Shown piece after piece: positions 1 through 8,968 of a stretch of DNA of 64,000 nucleotides. Source of the stretch: Amphritea sp. 1_MG-2023. GTDB taxonomy: Bacteria; Pseudomonadota; Gammaproteobacteria; Pseudomonadales; Balneatricaceae. The position numbers and the translations under genes were made by a program. The notes beneath the pieces were generated by a model. That model did no database searches, was not told the origin of the DNA, and saw nothing but the letters and a program-made list of their open reading frames with translations. The stretch is taken from NCBI RefSeq assembly GCF_030547545.1, contig NZ_JAUOQE010000012.1:46325-110324 (forward strand). The letters run 5' to 3'. Numbering within the stretch: position 1 is the stretch's first letter; the number at the start of each line of letters is the position of its first letter.

Positions 1-139
1 CATCGGCACGGATGACCGCGTAGGGGCCGACAAACACGTTGTCTTCAATGATGACATGGCCACAGATAATCGCCGTGGGATCGATAAAGGCTTTCGTCGA
101 GACGTCGGGGCTAAGGCCTGAAGGGTTTTTGCGTAGCAT
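1..139 (-). CDS. Gamma-carbonic-anhydrase-like hexapeptide protein (5' part only)
   Basis: The first 46 codons of a minus-strand gene run off the left edge; ATG is at 139, three bases after the folE2 stop, so it is the last visible gene of the operon. The translation starts MLRKNPSGLSPDVSTKAFID and continues with PTAIICGHVIIEDNVFVGPYAVIRAD. This is the opening of a left-handed beta-helix (hexapeptide repeat) protein of the gamma-carbonic-anhydrase/YrdA group, in which short I/V-rich turns repeat about every six residues. The zinc-binding histidines would lie outside the window, so activity cannot be judged. Gamma-carbonic-anhydrase paralogues are regular partners of folE2 and pyrQ in Zur-controlled clusters, which fits the context. 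The family call is fairly sure; the enzyme name is tentative. Confidence 0.75.
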   Translation of the reverse strand, partial: MLRKNPSGLSPDVSTKAFIDPTAIICGHVIIEDNVFVGPYAVIRAD

Positions 140-142
140 CGG

Positions 143-1078
143 TTAGTTATCCTGAGTGTATTTCTGATCGATGACGACCGCATTATGGGCATGCAGGCTC
201 TCCTGATGCTCCACTTTAAACCAATAGTTGGTTATCTCATCCAGCGCTTCCAGTGATTGCTTGATCCGCCGCGCCGCATCTTCACAGAACATCAGGTTTT
301 CAGCATTCAGTCGGGCGAATTCTTGCTCATCGCTACGTTTAACGGCGGCTTGTACTGGCGTGCCCAGCGCTGCTTCGAAACGTGCGATCAAGCCTGATAG
401 TGGTGGGAAAGAGTGATCATTCAGTTGAATCTTTAGGTAGGCGTAAGAGCGTTGGCTATGAGGCGTGGCAATCGAGCCTGCATCAGACTGAAGCCAGCGC
501 AATAGTGCTTCTTTATCGATGGCTGTTCCGCCAAATTGCTGATCGATCGCCTCGCTGTATAACTGTCTCGATAATGAAGCGGAGCATGGACAGGTGCTGG
601 AGTAGGGGATGGTTAGAGCCAAGGTGATATCAAGGCGGCCCTCTAAGTGTTCAGCATTGAGCGTGCACGGATAGGATTGATAACCCTGTTCATTACTCTT
701 TAGGGAGTTGCGTTGCAATAATAGCTCAAACTGCAGCTGTAGCCGCGCCCCCTGACTGATGCCTTGCTGTGATTCCACCATAAAGGACAATAGCTGTGCG
801 ATCGACTCCCTGTTCAGGGGCCGATTCGCTAGATGGTTGTTCATCTGCAGATAGAGCCGCGACATATGGATTCCCTTGGCGTCTGGGTTATCCAAGCTAA
901 CATAGAGATTGGCCTTGGCGTTGATCGATAGTTGCTGGTTATCATCAACATTCAAGCGCAGAGGTAGTGCGATATCTTCCATTCCTACCCATTGCAGCGT
1001 CAGCGCGTGTGACGCTGCATGGTGAGCTGCGACATCTGGCAGCGGTTTAATTGTTTGCATAGTGGTGTTGTTATTCAT
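143..1078 (-). CDS. folE2: GTP cyclohydrolase I, FolE2 type (zinc-independent isoform)
   Basis: Predicted to convert GTP to 7,8-dihydroneopterin triphosphate, the first step toward folate and queuosine. At 311 residues it has the usual FolE2 length. Family marks are the CPCSASLSRQLY segment (active-site Cys region), the HSQRSYAYLKIQL segment, and NAENLMFCEDAARRI near the C-terminus. FolE2 (also called FolE1B) can use metals other than zinc and takes over from zinc-dependent FolE when zinc is scarce. Its ATG overlaps the pyrQ stop (ATGA at 1075-1078), so the two are probably translationally coupled. With hisI and pyrQ upstream and a gamma-carbonic-anhydrase-like gene downstream, it belongs to a zinc-starvation operon. 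Expression is probably controlled from the operator at 2909-2921. The enzyme assignment is firm; regulation is inferred. Confidence 0.93.
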   Translation of the reverse strand: MNNNTTMQTIKPLPDVAAHHAASHALTLQWVGMEDIALPLRLNVDDNQQLSINAKANLYVSLDNPDAKGIHMSRLYLQMNNHLANRPLNRESIAQLLSFMVESQQGISQGARLQLQFELLLQRNSLKSNEQGYQSYPCTLNAEHLEGRLDITLALTIPYSSTCPCSASLSRQLYSEAIDQQFGGTAIDKEALLRWLQSDAGSIATPHSQRSYAYLKIQLNDHSFPPLSGLIARFEAALGTPVQAAVKRSDEQEFARLNAENLMFCEDAARRIKQSLEALDEITNYWFKVEHQESLHAHNAVVIDQKYTQDN

Positions 1079-2415
1079 GATATTAAGGGTGAAAAATTAA
1101 GCGCCATCGCGGTTGATGCTGAACTCAACTGATGACCATCGAAAACCCGAGTGCCATTGACCCAGGTGGAGAGAATCTGTGAACTAAAAGTATGACCATC
1201 AAAGGGTGTCCAGCCACAGAGGTAGCGACTCGCGGCATGCGAGGCCTGGGTGACACCCGCGGGGTTAATCAGCACTAGGTCAGCGAAGTAGCCCTCCCGC
1301 AGGAAGCCGCGATCGACAACGCCATAACGCAGCGCTGGATTATGCGCGGTTTTTTCGGCTACCTGTGTGATGGTCATACGCCGCTGCTGTACATGATCGA
1401 GCAGGCTTAACAGGGCATGCTCGACTAACGGTAATCCCGCCGGTGCTTGCGGATACTGTTGCTGCTTTTCCGCCCATATGTGGGGGGCATGATCGGTGGC
1501 GATAATATCGATTTGACCACTATGCAGTGCCTTAATCAACGCACTGCGATCATGGCTTGTCTTGATCGACGGGTTACATTTAATCAGATTTCCCTGGGTC
1601 GAATAATCGTCATCGGTAAACCAGAGATGGTGAACACAGGCCTCGGCGGTAATCGATTTGCCTGTGATGGGGCCCGCGTCAAACAGGCTGAGTTCCTCGG
1701 CGGTGCTGATATGCAATACATGTAATTGACTGCCATAACGCCGAGCTAACCCCACGGCATAAGATGACGATGCATAGCAGGCTTCCGTTGAACGGATAAG
1801 CGGATGATCGTTAATCTTAGCATCGCGACCTGAACGATTATAACTATCAAGATTGCGCTGAATGACCGGTCCGCTTTCGCAATGAGTCACAATCAGTACG
1901 GGGCTCTCGCTGAAGATCGCTTCGAGGGCTTGCGGGGCTTCTACCAGTAGGTCACCGGTGGAGGCTCCCATAAACACTTTTACACCGCAATGTCGTGATG
2001 GATCCAGTCGTTTGATCTGTTCCAGATTATGCTGAGTGGCACCCAGATAAAACGCATAGTTAGCCACAGCGCTTTGCTCCGCTAGGCGATACTTATGTTC
2101 TAAGGCGGAGATTGACGTGGTTGACGGATTGACGTTAGGCATCTCCATAAAGCTGGTGATGCCTCCAGCAACGGCAGCGCGGGATTCACTGGCAATATTG
2201 CCTTTGTGCGTCATCCCGGGTTCTCGGAAATGTACCTGATCATCGATCATTCCCGGGAGTAACCAGCAGCCAGCGGCATCGATAACCTCATCCTTGGCTG
2301 TGGCGGGGATCTCCTGTGCTATCTGCTCGATACGCAGGTTAGCGATGCGTAAATCAGCGATAAATTCGACACCCTCATTAACCAGCGTCGCTTGCTTAAT
2401 CAAAGTCGTTTTCAT
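1075..2415 (-). CDS. pyrQ: Dihydroorotase-family amidohydrolase, PyrQ-like paralogue
   Basis: A 446-residue class I dihydroorotase-type amidohydrolase, expected to interconvert carbamoyl aspartate and dihydroorotate in pyrimidine synthesis. The signature near residue 58 reads GMIDDQVHFREPGMTHKG. Classical enzymes have H-x-H before the REPG motif; here the first metal-binding His is Gln (Q-V-H), as in the paralogues seen in Zur clusters. The later ATDHAPH motif with the catalytic Asp is intact, as is a GVKVFMGASTG segment. It overlaps hisI upstream (ATGA at 2412-2415) and folE2 downstream (ATGA at 1075-1078), the tight coupling of one operon. The changed metal ligand fits a backup enzyme for zinc shortage, but loss of normal dihydroorotase activity is also possible. 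The symbol follows the Pseudomonas Zur-regulon name. Confidence 0.85.
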   Translation of the reverse strand: MKTTLIKQATLVNEGVEFIADLRIANLRIEQIAQEIPATAKDEVIDAAGCWLLPGMIDDQVHFREPGMTHKGNIASESRAAVAGGITSFMEMPNVNPSTTSISALEHKYRLAEQSAVANYAFYLGATQHNLEQIKRLDPSRHCGVKVFMGASTGDLLVEAPQALEAIFSESPVLIVTHCESGPVIQRNLDSYNRSGRDAKINDHPLIRSTEACYASSSYAVGLARRYGSQLHVLHISTAEELSLFDAGPITGKSITAEACVHHLWFTDDDYSTQGNLIKCNPSIKTSHDRSALIKALHSGQIDIIATDHAPHIWAEKQQQYPQAPAGLPLVEHALLSLLDHVQQRRMTITQVAEKTAHNPALRYGVVDRGFLREGYFADLVLINPAGVTQASHAASRYLCGWTPFDGHTFSSQILSTWVNGTRVFDGHQLSSASTAMALNFSPLIS

Positions 2416-2837
2416 GGCGGATTGGCATCCCCAATAACCCTAACCTGTTGTTGTTCAGGTTCCACCGCGAAATAGAAACAGGCGGGGCGGCCGGTATGAC
2501 AGGCGGCCCCTTGCTGTTCTACCTGACAAAGAATGACATCACCATCGCAATCGAATGACATCGAGATCAGTTTCTGGCGATGTCCGCTGCTGGCGCCTTT
2601 TTCCCACAAACGATGACGACTGCGAGACCAGTACACCATACGCCCTGTGTGCAGGGTTTTATGCAATGCTTCCCGATTCATCCAGGCTTGCATCAATACC
2701 GTTTTGCTTGAGCAATCCTGAGCGATGACCGGAATCAGCCCCTGTTCATTAAAACACAGATTATCCACCACCTGAGCTAGGGGGAGTCTGTGATCATGGG
2801 CACTGTTCTCCAGTCGCTGAAAAAACGCCTTGCTCAT
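2412..2837 (-). CDS. hisI: Phosphoribosyl-AMP cyclohydrolase (HisI paralogue of a Zur cluster)
   Basis: A 141-residue single-domain HisI, which opens the adenine ring of phosphoribosyl-AMP in histidine synthesis. The FDCDGD motif (Mg-binding Asp residues plus a Cys) and CQVEQQGAACHTGRPACF carry the three cysteines that bind zinc in the family, so the zinc site is retained. It is not fused to HisE and no other his genes are near. Instead it leads an operon with pyrQ and folE2, typical of a second hisI copy under Zur control rather than the housekeeping gene. A CAGGAG ribosome-binding site lies about ten bases upstream of the ATG on the minus strand. The stop overlaps the pyrQ start. Whether the genome has another hisI cannot be seen here. 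Confidence 0.88.
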   Translation of the reverse strand: MSKAFFQRLENSAHDHRLPLAQVVDNLCFNEQGLIPVIAQDCSSKTVLMQAWMNREALHKTLHTGRMVYWSRSRHRLWEKGASSGHRQKLISMSFDCDGDVILCQVEQQGAACHTGRPACFYFAVEPEQQQVRVIGDANPP

Positions 2838-2908
2838 ATACTTATTGCTCCTGTCATTAATAACCTCTGTCGCGTTGTTATGGACGTTAGAACTCCTTGA
2901 TAAAACAC

Positions 2909-2921
2909 GTTATAACATAAC
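2909..2921. promoter_or_regulatory. Probable Zur operator
   Basis: GTTATAACATAAC is a perfect inverted repeat (GTTAT-3-ATAAC) matching the core of the gammaproteobacterial Zur box (GTTATAATATAAC type). It lies 72-84 bases upstream of the hisI start and a short distance upstream of the divergent DUF1826 pseudogene, so a bound repressor could cover promoters in both directions. The surrounding bases are AT-rich with plausible -10 elements overlapping the palindrome. The palindrome is directly visible; Zur binding is inferred from this match plus the gene content. Confidence 0.75.
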
Positions 2922-2991
2922 ATTAATTTTGATAGTTGTAACAAAAATGTCAGGTGTGGGTATGAATGCGGTAGTGAGGGAAGTGAGTTAG

Positions 2992-3640
2992 GTGAGTGGA
3001 ATAGGGGGCGGCGGCCCGAGTGATGTCTCAGGGTTATTGCCTGAAGTGATGACAAAAATTTATCAAGAATCGATCAATCTGATGGTGTTACAGGGCACGC
3101 TGACAAACGATATATCTGATTATTGTCACCGGCTGATTGAAAGCAAACCGAATTTTAATCTTCGCCTGACTATTAACCCTAATAAAGTCGCCGTGTCACT
3201 CAGCCCCTCACTGCCGGTCTCGACCAATCAATCGGCCTTTATCGATGACTTGGTACTGTTACTGGAGATGTATGCCCGTTTGTTTGACCTAGATGAGGTG
3301 GGTGTCAGATTGCAGGTGCTGGATCGTGCTATGTGTCCCCGTTTTCATATTGATCAATGAGGTTGTCGTCTGGTCAGTACCTATCAGGGGCTGGGAACCG
3401 AATGGCTGTCTAACCATGATGTCGATCGCAGTAAGCTGGGCCGTGAAAATGGAGGATTGAGTGATCACGAGTCGGGGCTGTTTTCTCACTCGGCCTGTAT
3501 TCAGCAGGCTAAGCCGAGGGGATATTGTGCTGCTAAAAGGCGAAGGCTGGTATGGTAATGATGGTTTGGGTGCGGTGCACTGTTCACCGGCGATTAGCGG
3601 GGCTGAAAAACGTCTCGTTGTTACTTTCGATTTTGCGTGA
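2992..3640 (+). pseudogene. Broken DUF1826 family gene
   Basis: The first segment (GTG 2992 to 3357) encodes VGVRLQVLDRAMCPRFHIDQ, a highly characteristic part of DUF1826 proteins, then meets TGA at 3358. Reading through it in the same frame continues the family sequence: GCRLVSTYQGLGTEWLSNHD. The frame is then lost at a run of four G (3518-3521). Removing one G restores DIVLLKGEGWYGNDGLGAVH and, to the stop at 3638-3640, SPAISGAEKRLVVTFDFA, the normal C-terminus. A possible earlier start (ATG 2947 or 2962, same frame) meets another stop, TAG at 2989. So there are two certain lesions and perhaps a third. DUF1826 genes often sit in Zur-regulated clusters, and this one is divergent from such an operon across the Zur-like operator. 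The product is surely non-functional unless the two lesions are sequence errors. Confidence 0.85.
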
Positions 3641-3662
3641 GAATACATCAACAAGCGGTTAG

Positions 3663-3730
3663 GGAAGGCGCGAATAAGTCAATTACGCCTCTGGCTGACA
3701 GAGAATATAACGGACTTATTCGCACCTTCC
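3663..3730. mobile_element. IS5-type MITE (68 bp)
   Basis: Terminal inverted repeats of 18 bp, GGAAGGCGCGAATAAGTC at 3663-3680 and GACTTATTCGCACCTTCC at 3713-3730, differ at one position and closely resemble the ends of IS5. The element is flanked on both sides by TTAG (3659-3662 and 3731-3734), matching the 4-bp YTAR target duplications of IS5-subgroup elements. The 32-bp interior is too short for any gene, so this is a non-autonomous miniature element that would need a transposase from elsewhere. Confidence 0.8.
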
Positions 3731-3922
3731 TTAGTCAGCTCGGAGAGATCATTCAATACGCGTTGCTTTTAATCGGCGCGCCTCTTTTTGTTGAAGAGGG
3801 TGTGTGATGTGGATGACAAGTTAACGCTAACTCATTCAAGAATGATTCAGCACGTCTGGCGGCTTGTCTGTGACTATGATGTTATTATGCTTTCCCTCGT
3901 AAGCAATGCCGTTACATCGAGG

Positions 3923-3997
3923 TTGTTAAGCTACGAGGTTCTAAACGACGAGCGTCTAGGTTACGAGGCTCTAGGCGACGAGATTTTATGCGATGAG
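3923..3997. repeat. Degenerate 15-bp tandem repeat, five units
   Basis: Five consecutive 15-mers (3923, 3938, 3953, 3968, 3983) all end in ACGAG or ATGAG and share a CTA-rich middle, for example GTTCTAAACGACGAG and GCTCTAGGCGACGAG. In one frame they would encode a five-residue repeat (YE/DE-x-L type), but there is no ribosome-binding site or family match, so it is treated as intergenic repeat DNA. Together with the MITE it makes up most of the otherwise gene-free 3641-4200 stretch. Confidence 0.6.
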
Positions 3998-4092
3998 CGA
4001 TCAAATCACTCGCGCGCTTTTGTCTATCTGCTTCGCAGTATATGCCGTTGCTAAATCATTAGACTCTGTTCGCTATCTGTTGGCTAATATAG

Positions 4093-4121
4093 CTGAACTT
4101 TAAAGGGGACTCGGGTAGAAT
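4093..4121 (+). promoter_or_regulatory. Possible sigma-70 promoter for queA
   Basis: TAGAAT at 4116-4121 is a good -10 element. The best -35 at 17-bp spacing is CTGAAC (4093-4098), which is weak. It is the best promoter candidate upstream of queA after the repeat-rich stretch and would give a leader of about 70 bases. Confidence 0.4.
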
Positions 4122-4200
4122 ATGCCCCCTTTTGTCGGTTGAGCGCAGCTTGTGCGGTTAGCCTTAGCTAAATTATTGAGTGTTAGGTTAACGTTTTTCT

Positions 4201-5238
4201 ATGCAGGTTAAAGATTTTCATTTCGATCTACCCGATGAGCTGATTGCCCGCTATCCGTTGGAAAAGCGTAGCGATAGCCGGTTGTTTTGTGTCGATGGTA
4301 ATAGTGGTGCATTCGAACATCGGCAATTTTTCGATGTGTTGGAATTGTTACAACCCGGCGATTTAGTGGTATTTAACAACACCCGGGTGATTCCCGCGCG
4401 TATGTTCGGCGAAAAAGCCTCGGGCGGTAAGATCGAAGTACTGATTGAACGGGTGTTGGATGAGCGTTCGGCGCTGGCACATATTCGTTCGAGTCGTTCA
4501 CCGAAGCCCGGTGCCGAATTAACCCTCGATGGTGGCTTGAAAGCGACCATGGTGAGACGTCATGATGATCTGTTCGAGTTGGAATTTGATCTGACAGAAG
4601 GCCATCTCATCGATGCCTTAGAGCAGTTTGGCCATATGCCGTTGCCACCGTATATGAAACGTGAAGACGAATTGTCGGATCGCGAACGCTATCAGACGGT
4701 GTATAACGAAAAGCCCGGTGCGGTGGCTGCGCCGACAGCGGGTTTGCATTTTGATGATGCGTTACTGCAGCGTTTGGCAGACAAGGGTGTCAATCAAGCG
4801 TTTGTTACCCTCCATGTGGGGGCCGGCACTTTTCGGCCGGTGAAAGTCGATAATATTCAGGATCACAAGATGCATGCTGAATATATTGAGGTGTCTGACG
4901 AAGTATGTCAGGCGGTGCGTGAAACCAAAGCTCGGGGTAATCGAGTATTGGCCGTGGGTACCACCTCGGTTCGCTGTCTGGAAACGGCCAGTCAGGGAGG
5001 CGAGATTGAGCCTTTCTTCGGCGATACCGATATCTTTATCTTCCCCGGTTATGAATTTCGCACGGTGGATCTGTTAATTACTAACTTTCACCTGCCCGAA
5101 TCAACCCTGTTGATGTTGGTGTCTGCCTTTGCCGGATATGAGCATATGATGGCCGCTTATCAGGAGGCCGTGAAACAACGCTATCGCTTCTTTAGTTATG
5201 GGGATGCGATGTTCTTGAGTAAGCAATCGTTGAAATAA
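4201..5238 (+). CDS. queA: tRNA preQ1(34) S-adenosylmethionine ribosyltransferase-isomerase
   Basis: QueA transfers and rearranges the ribosyl group of S-adenosylmethionine onto preQ1 at tRNA position 34, making epoxyqueuosine. The 345-residue length, the start [20 protein letters not shown], the [20 protein letters not shown] segment, the [13 protein letters not shown] motif and the [20 protein letters not shown] segment are all diagnostic of the family. It lies directly upstream of tgt, the enzyme of the preceding step, the usual order in proteobacteria. The 193-bp gap between them is larger than in a tight operon and has small hairpins, so some uncoupling is possible. No strong Shine-Dalgarno sequence precedes the ATG, but the N-terminal match supports this start. 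Confidence 0.97.
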   Translation: MQVKDFHFDLPDELIARYPLEKRSDSRLFCVDGNSGAFEHRQFFDVLELLQPGDLVVFNNTRVIPARMFGEKASGGKIEVLIERVLDERSALAHIRSSRSPKPGAELTLDGGLKATMVRRHDDLFELEFDLTEGHLIDALEQFGHMPLPPYMKREDELSDRERYQTVYNEKPGAVAAPTAGLHFDDALLQRLADKGVNQAFVTLHVGAGTFRPVKVDNIQDHKMHAEYIEVSDEVCQAVRETKARGNRVLAVGTTSVRCLETASQGGEIEPFFGDTDIFIFPGYEFRTVDLLITNFHLPESTLLMLVSAFAGYEHMMAAYQEAVKQRYRFFSYGDAMFLSKQSLK

Positions 5239-5365
5239 GCCCGCTTCGATGCTGGTTTTATGTAATAGCCTAGGCGGATAAGACAAACGAAGGGTGGCTA
5301 AGCGGTGGAAATACCGCAAGCGGCCTTTAATTTAGCTAATTAAGCCTTATATAGAGATGAGATAG

Positions 5366-6556
<1,191 letters not shown>

Positions 6557-6595
6557 TTTTATTTTTTTACTTTTTAAATAATAGGAGAAGCCTTA

Positions 6596-6931
6596 ATGAG
6601 CTTGTTAATCTCTTCAGCACATGCTGCAGATGCTGCCGGTCCGGGTGGTTTAGATCCAAGTATGTTCAACCTGATCTTTCTAGTTGGCTTCGGTGTTATT
6701 TTCTACATGTTTATGTGGCGCCCACAAGCTAAGCGTGCCAAAGAACATAAAGCCTTACTCGGTGGTCTGACAAAGGGTGATGAAGTGATCACTGCTGGTG
6801 GCCTGATTGGTAAAGTGGTTCGTTTGAATGAAGATTACGTGGTACTGAGCGTAAACGACACGACTGAACTGACGTTCCAAAAGACGCATGTGAGTGCTGC
6901 GTTGCCAAAAGGCACGATTAAACAGATCTAA
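6596..6931 (+). CDS. yajC: Sec translocase accessory subunit YajC
   Basis: A 111-residue single-span inner-membrane protein that associates with SecD-SecF. After a short N-terminal region, one hydrophobic helix (about residues 23-42, NLIFLVGFGVIFYMFMW) is followed by the conserved RPQAKRAKEHKALLGGL and a cytoplasmic beta-barrel-like part (LTKGDEVITAGGLIGKVV). A clear AGGAGA ribosome-binding site precedes the ATG. It follows tgt and precedes secD as in most gammaproteobacteria, but a strong intrinsic terminator lies between it and secD. Confidence 0.95.
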   Translation: MSLLISSAHAADAAGPGGLDPSMFNLIFLVGFGVIFYMFMWRPQAKRAKEHKALLGGLTKGDEVITAGGLIGKVVRLNEDYVVLSVNDTTELTFQKTHVSAALPKGTIKQI

Positions 6932-6946
6932 GCATCAACGCTTAAT

Positions 6947-6972
6947 AAAACGCCACTCTCGTGGCGTTTTTT
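6947..6972 (+). terminator. Intrinsic terminator after yajC
   Basis: AAAACGCCAC-TCTC-GTGGCGTTTTTT: a 10-bp stem with a 4-base loop and a T run, 15 bases after the yajC stop. It would separate queA-tgt-yajC transcription from secD unless it is leaky; about 130 bases remain before secD for a separate promoter. Confidence 0.85.
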
Positions 6973-7103
6973 GATGTGAAACCAGGTCGCTTCAACGAAC
7001 TTGGTTTTATTAACCGTTTAAATCTAAATACTGTTGTCCAGTGCGGTGTGCATTACTCGTTAAATGTACCTACCCATACTGGGCTAGTTAGGGACAGAGC
7101 GCC

Positions 7104-8954
7104 ATGCTCAATAAATATCCACTGTGGAAAAACGTGCTGGTCGTGCTGATATTGCTGATCGGCGGTATCTACGCTGCGCCTAACCTCTATCCTGATGATT
7201 ATGCTGTGCAACTTTCCGGTAGCCGAGAAGCGAATATCGTTAATCAGCCGTTGCTGGATCAGGTAAAGCAGGCGTTGCAGCAGGCTGAGGTGAGTGTTAA
7301 AAGTGATGAGCTGACCGATAAAGGCGGGTTGATCCGCTTTAATGACAGCCGTAGTCAGCTAGAGGCGAAAGAAATTATCAGTCGGACGCTGGGTGATAGT
7401 TATGTTGTGGCGCTAAACCTAGCACCAACAACGCCGGAATGGCTGAGATCATTAGGGGCTGGCCCGATGAAGTTGGGGCTGGATCTGCGCGGCGGCGTAC
7501 ACTTCCTGTTGGAAGTGGATATGGTGTCTGCCGTGGCGCAACGCCTAGATGTCTATGTCAGCGAGATCAAAACCAAGCTGCGAGCTGAGAAGTTACGCTA
7601 TCGCTCGGTCGATCATCGTGAAGATGGTAGCCTAGAGTTGAAGTTCTCAACGGCGGTTGTCCGTGATCAGGCCGAGAGCCTGTTACGTAAGGATTACACC
7701 GAGTTTCTGATTAATAATGATGACAAGGACGGGGCTTTCTATGTCACTGTTAATCTGGCTGAGAGTAAAGTCCGCGAGATCGAAGACTATGCGATTAAGC
7801 AAAACTTAACCACCCTGCGTAACCGAGTGAACGAGTTGGGCGTTGCCGAACCGTTAGTGCAGCGTCAAGGGCGTAACCGTATCGTTGTTCAGTTACCGGG
7901 TATTCAAGATGCGGCAGCGGCGAAACGGATTATCGGTAAGACGGCCAACCTTGAGTTCCGTCTAGAGGCGACCACCGATGCCTCACGGGCGACCACCGAG
8001 ACCTATGCGTTCCGGGATCAAAGCCGTGAAGCAACGCTCGAAAAAGACATTATCATTACCGGCTCTAGCGTCTCGAATGCGCAGTCATCCTTTGATGAGA
8101 ATGGTCAGCCACAGGTAAATATCTCGCTGGACGCCAAAGGTGGTCAGATGATGAACCGTACCACACGTAATGCGATTCAGCGGCGCATGGCGGTACTGTT
8201 TGTCGAGCATAAAAGCCGTACGCTCTACGACACCGTTGATGGTGAGCAAGTCGCTAAGCGTATTCCCTATGTTGAGAAGCGGATTATCTCACTGGCGACG
8301 ATTCAGAGTGTCTTGGGGGCGAGCTTCCGGATTACCGGTTTGGATAGCGCTACCGAGTCTTCTGAGCTGGCCTTGTTGCTACGCGCAGGAGCACTGGCGG
8401 CACCGATCTACTTTGTTGAAGAGCGGACGGTTGGTCCAAGCCTCGGTGAGCAAAACATTGAACTGGGTATGATGTCGGTACAGATCGGCTTTGCCTGTGT
8501 GTTGCTGTTTATGGTGGCCTATTACCGCGTGTTCGGCCTGCTGGCTAATATCGCGCTGACGTTTAACCTGATGATGCTGTTGGCGGTCATGTCGATTCTA
8601 TCGGCCACCCTAACGCTGCCGGGTATTGCCGGTATCGTGCTGACCGTGGGTATGGCGGTGGATGCAAACGTGTTGATCTTCTCGCGAATACGGGAAGAGC
8701 TTAAAAATGGACTGCCGGCGCAATCGGCGATCAATGCGGGATTCGATCGAGCCTTCTCAACCATTTTTGATGCCAATATCACTACCTTATTGGCAGCGGT
8801 TATTCTGTTTGCGATGGGCTCCGGGCCGGTGAAAGGGTTCGCGATTACCCTGTCGGTGGGTATTTTGACCTCCATGTTCACCGCGATTCTAGTGACCCGG
8901 ATGTTGGTTAATCTGGTTTACGGCGGTCGTGCGCTGAAAAAACTGTCGATTTGA
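7104..8954 (+). CDS. secD: Protein translocase subunit SecD
   Basis: SecD forms with SecF the proton-driven RND-type complex that pulls exported proteins through SecYEG on the periplasmic side. The 616-residue protein has an N-terminal membrane helix (about 10-25, NVLVVLILLIGGIYAAPNLY), a large periplasmic domain with GPMKLGLDLRGGVHFLLEVD (D1 motif), and five C-terminal membrane segments containing TVGMAVDANVLIFSRIREE (D5-type motif). Length and motifs are normal. Translation starts at ATG 7104 (MLNKYPLWKN), with AGGGAC upstream. secF follows after 14 bases, so the two form one unit. Confidence 0.97.
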   Translation: MLNKYPLWKNVLVVLILLIGGIYAAPNLYPDDYAVQLSGSREANIVNQPLLDQVKQALQQAEVSVKSDELTDKGGLIRFNDSRSQLEAKEIISRTLGDSYVVALNLAPTTPEWLRSLGAGPMKLGLDLRGGVHFLLEVDMVSAVAQRLDVYVSEIKTKLRAEKLRYRSVDHREDGSLELKFSTAVVRDQAESLLRKDYTEFLINNDDKDGAFYVTVNLAESKVREIEDYAIKQNLTTLRNRVNELGVAEPLVQRQGRNRIVVQLPGIQDAAAAKRIIGKTANLEFRLEATTDASRATTETYAFRDQSREATLEKDIIITGSSVSNAQSSFDENGQPQVNISLDAKGGQMMNRTTRNAIQRRMAVLFVEHKSRTLYDTVDGEQVAKRIPYVEKRIISLATIQSVLGASFRITGLDSATESSELALLLRAGALAAPIYFVEERTVGPSLGEQNIELGMMSVQIGFACVLLFMVAYYRVFGLLANIALTFNLMMLLAVMSILSATLTLPGIAGIVLTVGMAVDANVLIFSRIREELKNGLPAQSAINAGFDRAFSTIFDANITTLLAAVILFAMGSGPVKGFAITLSVGILTSMFTAILVTRMLVNLVYGGRALKKLSI

Positions 8955-8968
8955 CGGAGTAGAGTACG

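Noticed and set aside
3788..4054. 88-codon plus-strand ORF with a pentapeptide-like repeat
   Set aside because: It is produced by the 15-bp DNA repeat, has no ribosome-binding site, and resembles no family.
4102..4133. AAAGGGG...CCCCTTT as a terminator upstream of queA
   Set aside because: The loop of 18 bases is long and contains the best -10 element, so a promoter reading is preferred.
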